DNA of 55,000 nucleotides from Mesostigma viride (lineage: Eukaryota; Streptophyta; Mesostigmatophyceae; Mesostigmatales; Mesostigmataceae). Below the pieces are notes generated by a model. The model was not told the origin of the DNA. It made no database searches and saw nothing but the letters and a program-made list of their open reading frames with translations. The stretch lies in assembly GCA_009746045.1 (NCBI GenBank), contig RPFO01000891.1:127501-182500 (forward strand). Direction: 5' to 3'. Positions 32,701 to 41,588 of the stretch are shown one piece after another (position 1 is the stretch's first letter; each line of letters starts with the position of its first letter). Position numbers and translations under genes: made by a program.

Positions 32701-33390
32701 TTCTGATTGCGTGTCTAGAAGCGTTACAATGCCAGTGTGCCCTGGCCCGTTGGCCAAAGGGGACGTGCTCTTGCCTATCTGTGACTGTGTGTCAGAACTA
32801 GCTGCTATAGTAGGTAGCGTGTAGCATCATTTGCTGCCTCGTTCCCCCGCGGCAGGTATTACGGTGACCCGCCACTATTCCTGCCAGCCTTTACACGCTG
32901 GATTGGCCGTCATCTTCATAAGTGACCTTGCTGCGGCAATGACCACTAGTAGTTAGTTCGGTGCATGCGGTGTCTAAGCCATACTTCGTCTCAGCATCCT
33001 TCTACAGGCATGAGCGGGCTTTGTTCTTACGCTGATCCAGCTCCCAAAAAGTTAACGTTTCCGAGCTGGCTGTTCGTGTAGGCTGCTGCAAAAACCATAC
33101 CAACAAGCATATTTGCTGGAGTTGGGAGAAGTACAAGTTGAAATAGGGGGAGCATGTACAATCCCTGAGGTGTGATGTGGCCGATGCATCGGTGAACATG
33201 GTCTTGTTTGCCACTGTCATGTCAACAACCACAGAAGGGGAACACAGCCCTTGACCTTGCCGTGCAACAATTGAAAGAGGACGTGGTGCGCTACTTGGCC
33301 GGGGTGACCAAGGCGTCGAGCTCGACCGAGGCAAAGGTCACCATTGAGGACATGCTGGAGACGCAGCAGCCGCTACTACCTGCGGCGTAG
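26753..33390 (+). CDS. Membrane-anchored coiled-coil/ankyrin-repeat protein, multi-exon
   Basis: Supported exons, all phase 0: 26753-27010 (hydrophobic N-terminal segment AVLVLASFVGLALALASA, then AHAAELERQLQEARGQLDQ), 28099-28245 and 29397-29669 (ASKNLRSLAEQL..., heptads of AAELE.. and ALQTS), 30046-30144, 31051-31149, 32262-32360 and 33235-33390. Each of the three exons after the coiled coil is 99 nt and encodes one 33-residue ankyrin repeat (NGNLEDVKGLVAVGADPKA; GWTPLHFASKRGQLDIVRYL; AWTPLHDAAYMGQLDVVKQL). The last exon has a final half repeat (GNTALDLAVQQLKEDVVRYL) and a short tail to TAG at 33388. Ankyrin repeats bind proteins; the partner is unknown. The ankyrin exons are firm; exon 1 and the choice of acceptors for the two coiled-coil exons are likely but not certain, and further 5' exons may exist. 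Confidence 0.75.
26957..29480 (+). repeat. Recent ~1.24-1.30 kb tandem duplication in the ankyrin gene
   Basis: The segment from CATGCTGCGGAGCTGGAGCG at 26957 through the next coiled-coil exon recurs about 1,235 bp later (exon donor at 27011 versus 28246; ATGGGACCGC at 27961 versus 29259). Copies differ by few substitutions. Copy 2 has an extra ~60 bp near 28975-29035 that is itself a local duplication of TTCAATCTATTGTACGTAGC-type sequence. The duplication has multiplied a coiled-coil exon together with its splice sites. Confidence 0.9.
27458..27796 (+). CDS. Open frame conserved in both duplicated copies, function unknown
   Basis: The 112-codon frame (LQLKALGYTTWLGLQSAPT, RNIVARYEDIMEHPELNVWS, PFPWEGGKHRLRLF-like end) lies between two coiled-coil exons and is preserved in the second copy at 28713-28970. 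Conservation may simply reflect the recency of the duplication. The composition looks protein-like, but it would be intronic in the model above. It could be an alternative exon or a separate small gene. Confidence 0.3.
   Translation: MIKIDVGWLQLKALGYTTWLGLQSAPTIYPAWMMGAGNCACRNIVARYEDIMEHPELNVWSLPLPPPGPPAFPWEGGKHRLRLFNLLYVAEGTTGVLRSGLHAPTVFYHDVK
31224..31256 (+). pseudogene. Relic ankyrin exon end with donor site
   Basis: Inside the intron after the second ankyrin exon, 33 nt repeat the last eleven codons of that exon (GADVNAKT) followed by a donor-like GTACGC. The first two thirds of the exon are missing. It is a degenerate leftover of an exon duplication. Confidence 0.6.
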
Positions 33391-35196
33391 CCCATGGGAG
33401 GATGACGAGTGCACGACCCAGGGGTTCTGGTGATGCTGCTCTGTAGCCACACGTCTGCTTTACCATATTGTAGCTAAGCCTTGCATTCTTCCACAGCATC
33501 ACCAGGGTGCACGGCAGCTTGCCGGGCAAAGCTTTGGCTGAATACCCCAAACCAGAACGGCTGTGCATGGCTAGCATGTGTGTTTGGGAGACGTACCCGT
33601 GGCTGTATGGCAAGAGCACCCGCTCAGATCAGCATGGGCTTGAGGCGAGTCATGCGGGTAATGCGATGGCATCCTCATGATAGCTGCACTTTGTGGTCGA
33701 GCTATATGGCATGAAATAGAACGTGTCTGCTAGGAACAGGAGCACAGTTGCTGTATATATATATTACTACTACCACTGCTATAATACTCCAATCAATATA
33801 TACTATCTAATCAAATCTAATCTGATCAAATATATACTATCTATATATAATAACCATGCTGTATACTACGTAGCATGATAGCCATGTCAAAGCGGTACCC
33901 CGCGTAGACACATTTAGTTAAGGCATTGGGCGGCTGGCGTTTCTTACGCCATCGGTAGCATCAGCTGTGAAGTCAGGCCGATTTGCCATGCATTGACACC
34001 CTCGTTTGTTTGTTCACGTCGAGTCCCTTTGGCCATGTGAGCCAAATAAATCACATTATACGTTGTGAATTTATACCTTTGTGCAAAGTTCCCTTGTCCC
34101 AAATTTCAACGCGGGCCAGCAAGCATGGGATTAACGACGCTTGTTGTAAGCATTTAAATTACTGTAACCTTTGGGAAGCCAGAGGCCAAGTTCTTCAACA
34201 CACCTTATACGTTTACAACGGGCACCTTAATCCTATGCTTGCTCGTCTGCGCTAGGATCGAGGATAAAGACAGTGCTGTGCACAAAGCTTTAATTCAAAA
34301 CGTTGTGATTTAGTTCACATGACTTGAAAAAGACACAAAAGTGAACAACCAAATGAGGGTGTCAGCTGCAAAGCGGCCTGACTTGCCATCCGATGGCGTG
34401 ACAAGCGCCAGCCGGCCTAATGACCTACATTTTTCTACGCGGGGTCCCGCGATCACGCATCTGCAGAATACACCTTAGCATTGATTCTGTCTCATCTTTT
34501 ATCAACCCTGCCATTGATGTTGAGATGGAACATGATAATTATTTCCACCTCATCAGTTCCTACTACGTCCATTAATTCCCAGAAGTAGTGGGTGCATGGA
34601 TATCGGGCCTGGAGACTTTCGGATGTTGGATCAGGTGACCATATCAACAACATGGGAACAAATGTGAAACGTTTGCTGTTCATGTATGCATGGCGGGTAT
34701 CAAAGAGACAACGGGTATAGTTGAATGTTGATCCAAGTAAGGACTTCGTTTGGTCAATCTCTCGGCGTCAATCCACTGGTTCGTGCGCCAATTGCATGAG
34801 CACGACCTCATGGATGACATCAGCTGTTGTTTCTCCTTTAACTCCTCACTGCCACACGTCTCCATCGGATGCGGAAAGGTCACCAACTGTCATGGCCACT
34901 GGTCAAGTCTGGCGGCGTTTTGGCTGGATTGTGCGTGTCAATGGTCCCAAAGCAAGTGAAGCAATATTGCTTCACGAAGCTGGCACTGGGTAGTGGTGAG
35001 AATGCCTTGCTTATTGCCGACTGTAGTAAATAAACCGTTACGGTGGTAAAAGCAAAGGTCACGGACATATGGTAGAGCCAATTGAATTCCTTCTCTCACA
35101 TGTTACTTCCCAGTTCCCATTCAATCCAGCTTCCACTCGCCATCGCCGAAGCTTGAGAAACGGCTTGTGACCTTGTGCCACTGAGGTTGCCAACAT
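33391..35196. other. Downstream/intergenic region, AT-rich
   Basis: Contains the 3' flank of the ankyrin gene (TGTAA at 34145 and 34162 are possible poly(A) signals) and a low-complexity AT tract at 33750-33850 (TATATATATATT, ATATATACTATCTA). Short frames around 34492-35068 on both strands show no recognisable motif. No gene called. Confidence 0.5.
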
Positions 35197-35930
35197 TATA
35201 ATTACTTAATTAATTAATTAAAATCATAGCTCCGTGGGGAGCATATGTTACACATAGCCCTGAGAAAGGGGCATCTATGGGTTTGTAATACAATCAGGGC
35301 GACAACCTGCAGGTGTAGGATGTACAACTATCACCTGCTCTGGGTGCACAAGGTGCACCTGCACCGCCATGATGGTTCATGCCTCCAAGCACAGGCACAC
35401 AAGGCGGCTTGAGGAGAGGGCCTAGAAGGCCTGAATGACATATGGGGTGGAAGGTAGGTGGCTAGGCTATAGCTGGTAAACACATGGCATCTCAGCAGAG
35501 AGTAGCTCCCTGCTTAGGCATAGCATCCATGGCTAAATGCTGACTGCAACATCCATGGGAGGTCCCATTGTAGGCATGGTGTAGCTAAATACTGAAGGCA
35601 TCATCCATGGCCGGGGCCATGATGGGCGCACATGCGCGTGGGCCACATGCTAGGCTAAGCCTGACTAATCTACACTACTGGTATAGGTTCCCTAGTCTGA
35701 GGTGGCAGGAGGGGCCTGCCAGGGCTTGTGGTCAACGTGGATGACCGCCCCCCTCCAGTACACCGGCTTCCCCCCTGCGCGCTGCCGGAGCTGAAGGTAG
35801 GTCGGCCACTGATAGCTCGCGTCGCCGCTGTTGCTGGGCCAAGGTCAAGTCGTCGTCCAGCGTGAAGCGAGTCTCCGAGAGCTTCTTGCGGCATTTAAGG
35901 AACGCCAGCTTGTCCCCCATGTACTTAATA
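35197..35930 (-). mobile_element. 5'-truncated ORF1-type LINE copy, minus strand
   Basis: TTAATTAATTAATTAA tail at 35207-35222, then the 3' UTR shared with 19661-20350, then ORF1 C-terminal coding sequence on the minus strand (LAFLKCRKKLSETRFTLDDD, matching RFLSRRKKLVDTSWSLDDDL of the full copy). The frame is broken downstream. Confidence 0.75.
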
Positions 35931-36466
35931 AATTAACATTATTATGCTAACATCATTGTGACACATCTTGCTTGTCGCCCCAACCCGATCATTTATGTCT
36001 GCTTTTGTTTCTTTCCACGTTTTTGCTAAACTAGATAAATGTTGGCTGGCGGTTTTCTAATCTCTCCGTCTCTTGTATCATGGAGACTGACATTGGTTGC
36101 TGGTCATTGGTAAACATGATGGGGCTTATCGTGACAAGATTGTGCATGCATGACTATATGCAACCCTCGGCCTGCAGCACATGGGTGTACAGGGCTCATT
36201 CATAATAATTTACTGTGTTTTGTTGGTGCGTGTGTACTACGTGTTTTGTTGAGGTGTTACGTGACAGCGACTCCATCTCAGGCTTTTTTTTCGGAAAAGG
36301 AGCATCACATTGCATGAAGGGCAACTCCCTGTCGTCAAAAGTCTGGCGGTGCTGCCAGACATTGCCGATGAGGCAGCGCTTCGGTTAAATTGTCGGCCCC
36401 CTCCCAGGGGGTCGGACTAAGTACTACGTGGCATGCCTGCACGTGCGCATGACACGCAATTACTTA
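35931..36466. other. No recognised feature
   Basis: Mixed-composition sequence between a LINE fragment and the TIR element. Short frames only, nothing named. Confidence 0.45.
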
Positions 36467-38453
36467 TTACCCGTGTTTTTTTACAACGCGATACATCGCG
36501 TTGTAGGGTTAGAACGCGATGTATCGCGTTGTAATCTGCCACGTGGCAAACCTATTAAACATGCGATTTTTGGTCTGAAACTTTCAACATAGGTCAGAAA
36601 CATCTCATAGAATTCAAGAAAAAATCCTGGTATTTTTGGTATTTTTTTTGTGACAGCTGCAAACAAATATGTACCACTGAAATCAGGCATTTTCGCGGGA
36701 CGAAGGTGAAGACGACGGCGATGGCGGCAGGTAGATCTCGCCAGTTTTCGCGCGAATTTCAGTGGCTGTTGGGTGGCACGACCATGATGATGCGTTCAAA
36801 GGTTGATAATTAGGTTTCTACGAGTTTGTTGAGGTACTGGGGCAAAGGAAACGTAGTTTTTTCCAGTTTCTCACCCAACTTTCATGCGGAAACCCTGGAA
36901 ACCGGCGTACATATTATTACGTCAAGACTCGGGTCTGCTGCGGCACCATGCTTGGTATTTCCATGGTGTTTCGACTTCTTAACACATGTTTATTCATTCC
37001 GAACGCCCGGACTCTCGGCCAAACCGAGATTTGTGCATACTTTTATTGGGTGGCTCCGGGCATGATGGTGCCTGCAAATAGCGTAAGCCGTGACCGAGGC
37101 TATTGCTACGGTATGCTGTATTTTCCTGGAAATGGCCTCTGCCACCGGCTCAATAGTGCTTGCAGGCGTAAGTATATCGTGTTTCTACCTAGTTTCTGCC
37201 AGTTTTCCACTTATTTCTACCGACCTCTGCCCAGCCTCTCTAAGACCGCCATCCTACTCTACGTTGCTTGCGTGTCAGCCATAGCAGGTTGCAGTTGTGC
37301 AGTATTTAGGTGCTGTATGCGTACGTCGTCAAGCCGTGCATATATCGTGAGGATTGGATGTTGATGGTTTATACTGCGTTGATTGTGCAAGAAGATCAGC
37401 TAGGTGCCCATAATCATGGTGTATAATCATGTGTTGTTAGCATTAAATTAAATTAAATTAAATTAAATTAAATTAAATTATAACATGTCTCCGTTGGGAG
37501 ATCATGTAGCACATATTCCAGGTTGGATGGGTGGTGTGGAGGAAGCCGCGTAATCGAACTAACCTAACTCGAAGCTATATCTAGTCTAGAAAAGCCTATA
37601 TCTACGCTACTCATCAAAACGGCTCCTCCTTTTGGGGGGAGGCGGCTTGCCCACAGGGGCTGGGTTGTTAGCATCTTGCCACCATTTGCTAGCATGCATT
37701 CCAGCGTCATCTTTGCCTGCATGTAAGCTCATGGATCACTCAACCTATCCAAGCCTTGCATTACACGTGCCTCTTTCTTTCAGTATTGCACGCGTTATGG
37801 AATGAAAACCCAGCACCTCCATTCCCACAATGCATGTGCTCAACACGTTGTGAGAGTGGATGATGCTTTGGCTATGGCTGCCTGATTCAGTCATATTAGG
37901 TCATCCAGTCATGATGTTTGATGCATGTTTGATGCTGTATAACTTATACAACACCTATTTTCAACGTTTTGACCCTCCAAGCTCACTATGGCCCCGTTTA
38001 TGGGGCTCGTGTCGTTGCGTCTTGTTGTGAAGGGCTCTCATTTTTCCCACTGCGTTGTACTGCGTTGTAATTGTGATGCTAATAAAAAATAGCTCCAGTG
38101 GCCCAATGGGCCTGAGTTTTGTTTCACAGAGCCTGCATATGTTGCCCATAGCTCGTGCAAGAAGCCAGATTTTTTTCATGAACCATTTGTGAATAAGCAC
38201 ATGACTTGTGACCTAGGGTCAAGAAATCGCGGTCATGGTCAGACCCCCCTGTATTCAAACCAGTGTACCTCTCTAATGAATTAGCATTTTGTAGGCCTGA
38301 GTAGCTCAAAAAATCCTTTGATTTATGGGCTTTCAGGAAAGTATATACATGACCATGAAAAAAATTTTTCCTTAGGTGCTATACGCGTTCTAAAAAAAGC
38401 TTACAACGCGATATATCGCGTTCGATCTAATTAAAAAAAAAAAACACGGGTTA
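36467..38453. mobile_element. 1.98 kb DNA-transposon-like element with TIRs and TTA duplication
   Basis: Left end CCCGTGTTTTTTTACAACGC (36470 on) and right end ...AAAACACGGG (to 38450) are inverted repeats. Inside both ends lies the palindromic AACGCGATAYATCGCGTT (two opposed copies at left, one at right). TTA flanks both sides (36467-36469 and 38451-38453), a 3-bp duplication of the kind preferred by PIF/Harbinger transposases (TWA). Internal frames at 36826-37364 (+) and 37961-38200 (-) show no DDE motif that I can recognise, so it is probably non-autonomous. A minus-strand LINE tail (37441-37680) is nested within it. Confidence 0.72.
37441..37680 (-). mobile_element. LINE tail nested in the TIR element
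   Basis: Eight AAATT-type tail units at 37443-37480 are followed by ATAACATGTCTCCGTTGGGA and the family's 3' UTR up to TTGCCCACAGGGGCTGG. The long tail and intact UTR suggest a fairly recent insertion. Confidence 0.75.
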
Positions 38454-38700
38454 AGGTTCCTTTACTCTGTATTGGCACCCTCGTGACGCAGTCACGTGTA
38501 AATTAATTAATTAGCGTGTATACATTGTCGTCAGAAAGCAACAAACGTGAAAACGCTAGCTTCCCAAATCTGAGATTCCGCGGAACACGTAAAGTAAGAA
38601 AGCCTAGAAGCTACCAGCAATTAATTAATTAATAATTAATAAGCACGTGACTGCGTCACGTGGGTGCCAATACAGAGTAAAGGAACCTTCAACCCTATAT
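38451..38700. repeat. Large imperfect inverted repeat of LINE 3' ends
   Basis: The left arm at 38451-38513 (GGTTCCTTTACTCTGTATTG, GCACCCTCGTGACGCAGTCA, then a TTAATTAATTA tail) is the reverse complement of 38621-38697 (TGACTGCGTCACGTGGGTGC, CAATACAGAGTAAAGGAACC). About 107 bp separate the arms. The right arm is the 3' UTR of the full ORF1 element; the left arm is a very short copy in the opposite direction. Confidence 0.8.
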
Positions 38701-40553
38701 ACACAGTGAGAAGGAGGGAGGGCGCCCTAGCTTCTCTCACTGCCGCAGGTGGGCAGGCCACAGAGCGCTCTCTCCACGGCATGGTGCCGGGGCGCAACAC
38801 TGTGGGTGCAATACAACCAGTGCAATACCATAGGTAGGCTGACGCATAGCTTATGCTACAAATGTGAGGTGGGCTCAAGACGTCGGCTAATTAAGGCGCA
38901 AGCTGATGGCCACAAGGTGCCAGAGCTAATTGAAGGTACTATAACGCTGTGCGCTAATATCGTTTCAAGTGCTGTAATGCCTAAGCTATCCCATCATCGA
39001 TTGCCCCCATCTAGACAACTAGCTGGAGTGCTCTATCCCGGGGAAGCCCGGGGGGGCTTCCACAGTTTCTTGTTGACGTAGAGGTCCCCGCCCCGCCAGT
39101 ACACTTGGGGCTTCTCGGGGTTGGTCTTGTGGCGGATGTAGTCGGGCCACTGATCGCGGCGTTGCTGCTGCTGGGCTGGCGTCAGGTCGTCGTCAAGCGA
39201 CCAGGAGGTGTCCACCAGCTTCTTGCGGCGAGAGAGGAACCGAACTCGGGCTGTGATGTCGCTGAAGGTGAGGACCACTGGAGGGGGCCCAGCCTTGGCC
39301 CGTGGATGGGGCAGGCGGTAGGCGCCCTGCAGTATCGCACCTGGCAGCTGCATGCGCGCCAAGAGCTGTTTCTTCAGCTCGTCGAGAAGAGAGTCTGGGG
39401 TCTCCTCCGGCAGCATGTCGAAGCGCCTGAGGATGACCCGGCAGCGGCGACGGTCGCGGTCAGCGGCCTCGCGGCGCGTGTCTTCCAGCTCCTGGAGCTT
39501 GGTGGTGATGGCGGTCGTGGTAGAGGATGCCTGGCTCTTGAGCAGGTCCGCCCAGGAGGCGCGAGTCGAGGGGTCATCACTAGCCCTACCAGCAGGTTGG
39601 GCGGCGATGGTGGCCGTTCGCTCGGCGATCTCGGGGACCTGCGTGGCCAGGGCGTCTACCTTGGCGGCAACTGCCTCAAGTTTCACGGTGCCTTGGCCGA
39701 CTCGGCCTTCCACCTGGTTAAGGCGGGTGGTCACAGTGGCTGTGGCCTCGGAAACTTTGGTGGCAATGTGCTCTTGCGTAGCAGTAAACTGAGGCTGGAG
39801 CTTAAGGGCGACTCTGGCTTCAATGTTGTTGACCTTGGCCGAGAGAGTGTTGAGTGGGCCGTCAGGCGCGTTCAGGGCGGCGAGCTGCTCAGCCATCGGC
39901 GCCAGCTGCTCCGCCACTGCAGCTCGGATGGAGTCCGTGCTGGGGGAGGTGCTGCTCTGCGGGGATGCTGCAGCTGCTGTGGCTGCCCGTCTGCGCTCAT
40001 GCAGGAGGCTCCTGAGGCCAGCGTAGCCAATCTGGGTGATGTCGTGGGCGTCGCAGCGCAGGTAGCTGCACATGATGACTGCCTTCAAGTACGCCTCCGG
40101 TTCTTGAAGCAGCCATTCCCAGGCGGGCTTGGTGACCTTGTCGCCAGGGGTAGGCAGGAAAAGTTCGTCATGGCGGGCCAGGAACTTGATAACATCGTCA
40201 CATTGTTCCTTCGTGAGCGTAAAGATTTCCAAGATGCAAAAATCCCGCTGGCCGGCGCCGAAGCGGCGGACGTCCCATTTGGTATGGGAAGTTCGGGTTT
40301 TCTTGGGAATGGGCGACGAATTTGGCGTAGAGCACTGCGTCGAGGGAGGCAGACCGGGGGGGAGAGCTTCGATCAGCGCAAAAAGGTTGGCGTCCGCAGG
40401 AGTTGATGTCGCACGTGCTGCTGTCGACGGGAATGCCGACGACAGCTCAAAATGTTTGTCAAGGCTGCGTTTTGGTGGCATTTGCAAAATACTGCGTTAC
40501 AGCCGTAACCGATTATACTAGCAGATGCGTCTTGAAAAGACGCATCTGATGCA
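38621..40553 (-). mobile_element. ORF1-only LINE (half-LINE), apparently full length
   Basis: From the TTAATTAATTAATT tail (38621-38640) through a 3' UTR, an intact ORF1 and a short leader, the element ends near a perfect 11-bp hairpin (AGATGCGTCTT-GAA-AAGACGCATCT, 40523-40547). No RT is attached, so it must be moved in trans by a partner LINE if active. Truncated relatives occur at 19661 and 35197. Confidence 0.7.
39033..40487 (-). CDS. LINE ORF1-like nucleic-acid-binding protein, intact 484 codons
   Basis: The frame starts MQMPPKRSLDKHFE and is uninterrupted to its stop. An N-terminal globular part (FCILEIFTLTKEQCDDVIKF, KPAWEWLLQEPEAYLKAVIM) is followed by a long Ala/Thr/Glu-rich coiled coil at about residues 175-300 (NTLSAKVNNIEARV, QVEGRVGQGTVKLEAVAAKV). 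Then comes an RRM-like region from about 340 (RRCRVILRRFDMLPEETPDS, PPPVVLTFSDITARVRFLSR) and a C-terminal domain (SLDDDLTPAQQQQRRDQWPD, VYWRGGDLYVNKKLWKPP). The coiled coil/RRM/C-terminal order is that of L1-type ORF1 proteins, which trimerise and chaperone the RNA. The exact family is not identified. Confidence 0.72.
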   Translation of the reverse strand: MQMPPKRSLDKHFELSSAFPSTAARATSTPADANLFALIEALPPGLPPSTQCSTPNSSPIPKKTRTSHTKWDVRRFGAGQRDFCILEIFTLTKEQCDDVIKFLARHDELFLPTPGDKVTKPAWEWLLQEPEAYLKAVIMCSYLRCDAHDITQIGYAGLRSLLHERRRAATAAAASPQSSTSPSTDSIRAAVAEQLAPMAEQLAALNAPDGPLNTLSAKVNNIEARVALKLQPQFTATQEHIATKVSEATATVTTRLNQVEGRVGQGTVKLEAVAAKVDALATQVPEIAERTATIAAQPAGRASDDPSTRASWADLLKSQASSTTTAITTKLQELEDTRREAADRDRRRCRVILRRFDMLPEETPDSLLDELKKQLLARMQLPGAILQGAYRLPHPRAKAGPPPVVLTFSDITARVRFLSRRKKLVDTSWSLDDDLTPAQQQQRRDQWPDYIRHKTNPEKPQVYWRGGDLYVNKKLWKPPRASPG

Positions 40554-40869
40554 AGTAGCCTGACTGAATTTGGGGCTCAGACGCAAAAGTTCTGAGCTCC
40601 GCCGTCAGCCATGTCCGCTCGTGGCTCGTGGCTCGCTACCAGCAAGGAATCGAACATGCATAGGACCTTGGGCATGATTTCGCGGCTGTGTGAGTCTCCT
40701 GATCCGAAGGCATCTCACGTAACGTTTCGAAACAGCCCAACTGCGAAAAACCTCTTTACCCGAGAGGGGTGCCGATATTGCTGTAGCGTGTATACATGTA
40801 AGCAAGAACAGCAGGGCCAGGGATTCAGTTGACCTATCTATCAACCCGCTAGCTAATATATTGAAAGTA

Positions 40870-41425
40870 ATAAGTAGTTCGATTACGCGGCTTCCTCCAC
40901 CCCCACCCCCATCAAGGAATATTAAATTAAATTAAATTAAATTATAACATGCCTCCGTTGGGAGATCATGTAGCACATATTCCTTAATGGATGGGTGGGA
41001 TGGAAGGAGCCGCGTAATCGAACTAACCTAACTCTGATCTAGCTAGACTAGAAAAATCCTAACTACCCTACTCATCAAAACGCCTCCTCCGCTTGGGGGG
41101 AGGTGGTTTGCCCACAGGGTCGGGCGTGTGAGCCTTGACAATCCTCTTCCACCGCGTCTTGTTCTGCATGGCAGTCCAAAGAAGGGAGAGAGAGTGGATG
41201 CGGTATTCAAACTGGGCTGGGACCAGTAGGTCATCCAGCAACATCTGCACGTAGTTCGTGACATGTTTCCCTACCTTTTTGGGAATGTCCTTGGGGCCAG
41301 GCCAGGTCAAAATGTGCCGTCCTGGCTGGCCAAGCCGCTGGGGGCCCATCAAGGAATATGTGCTACATGATCTCCCCACGGAGGCATGTTATAATTTAAT
41401 TTAATTTAATTTAATTTAATTTAGT
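40870..41425. mobile_element. LINE tail with snap-back end downstream of EPSPS
   Basis: A minus-strand copy (tail at 40922-40946, body to 41345) encodes GRHILTWPGPKDIPKKVGKH, NYVQMLLDDLLVPAQFEYRI and a basic end PVGKPPPPKRRRRFDE. It is capped at 41346-41425 by an inverted copy of the terminal ~75 bp ending in six TTTAA-type units. A further scrap (TTCGATTACGCGGCTTCCTC) precedes it at 40880. It lies only about 160 bp from the EPSPS stop codon. Confidence 0.75.
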
Positions 41426-41588
41426 AAGCAGTACAGCCTTCCACCTTCCAGGTTTAACCGCAGAAAACATCTTGCAAATGTAATCAGTGCACCAACTGCA
41501 GTTTGCTAAATCTGGTACATGCTTTTTTTGTACGCAAGAACAGGGTGCAGCACTAAAGCAAAAGTGGAGCCGTGTGGCTGTACCAGTT

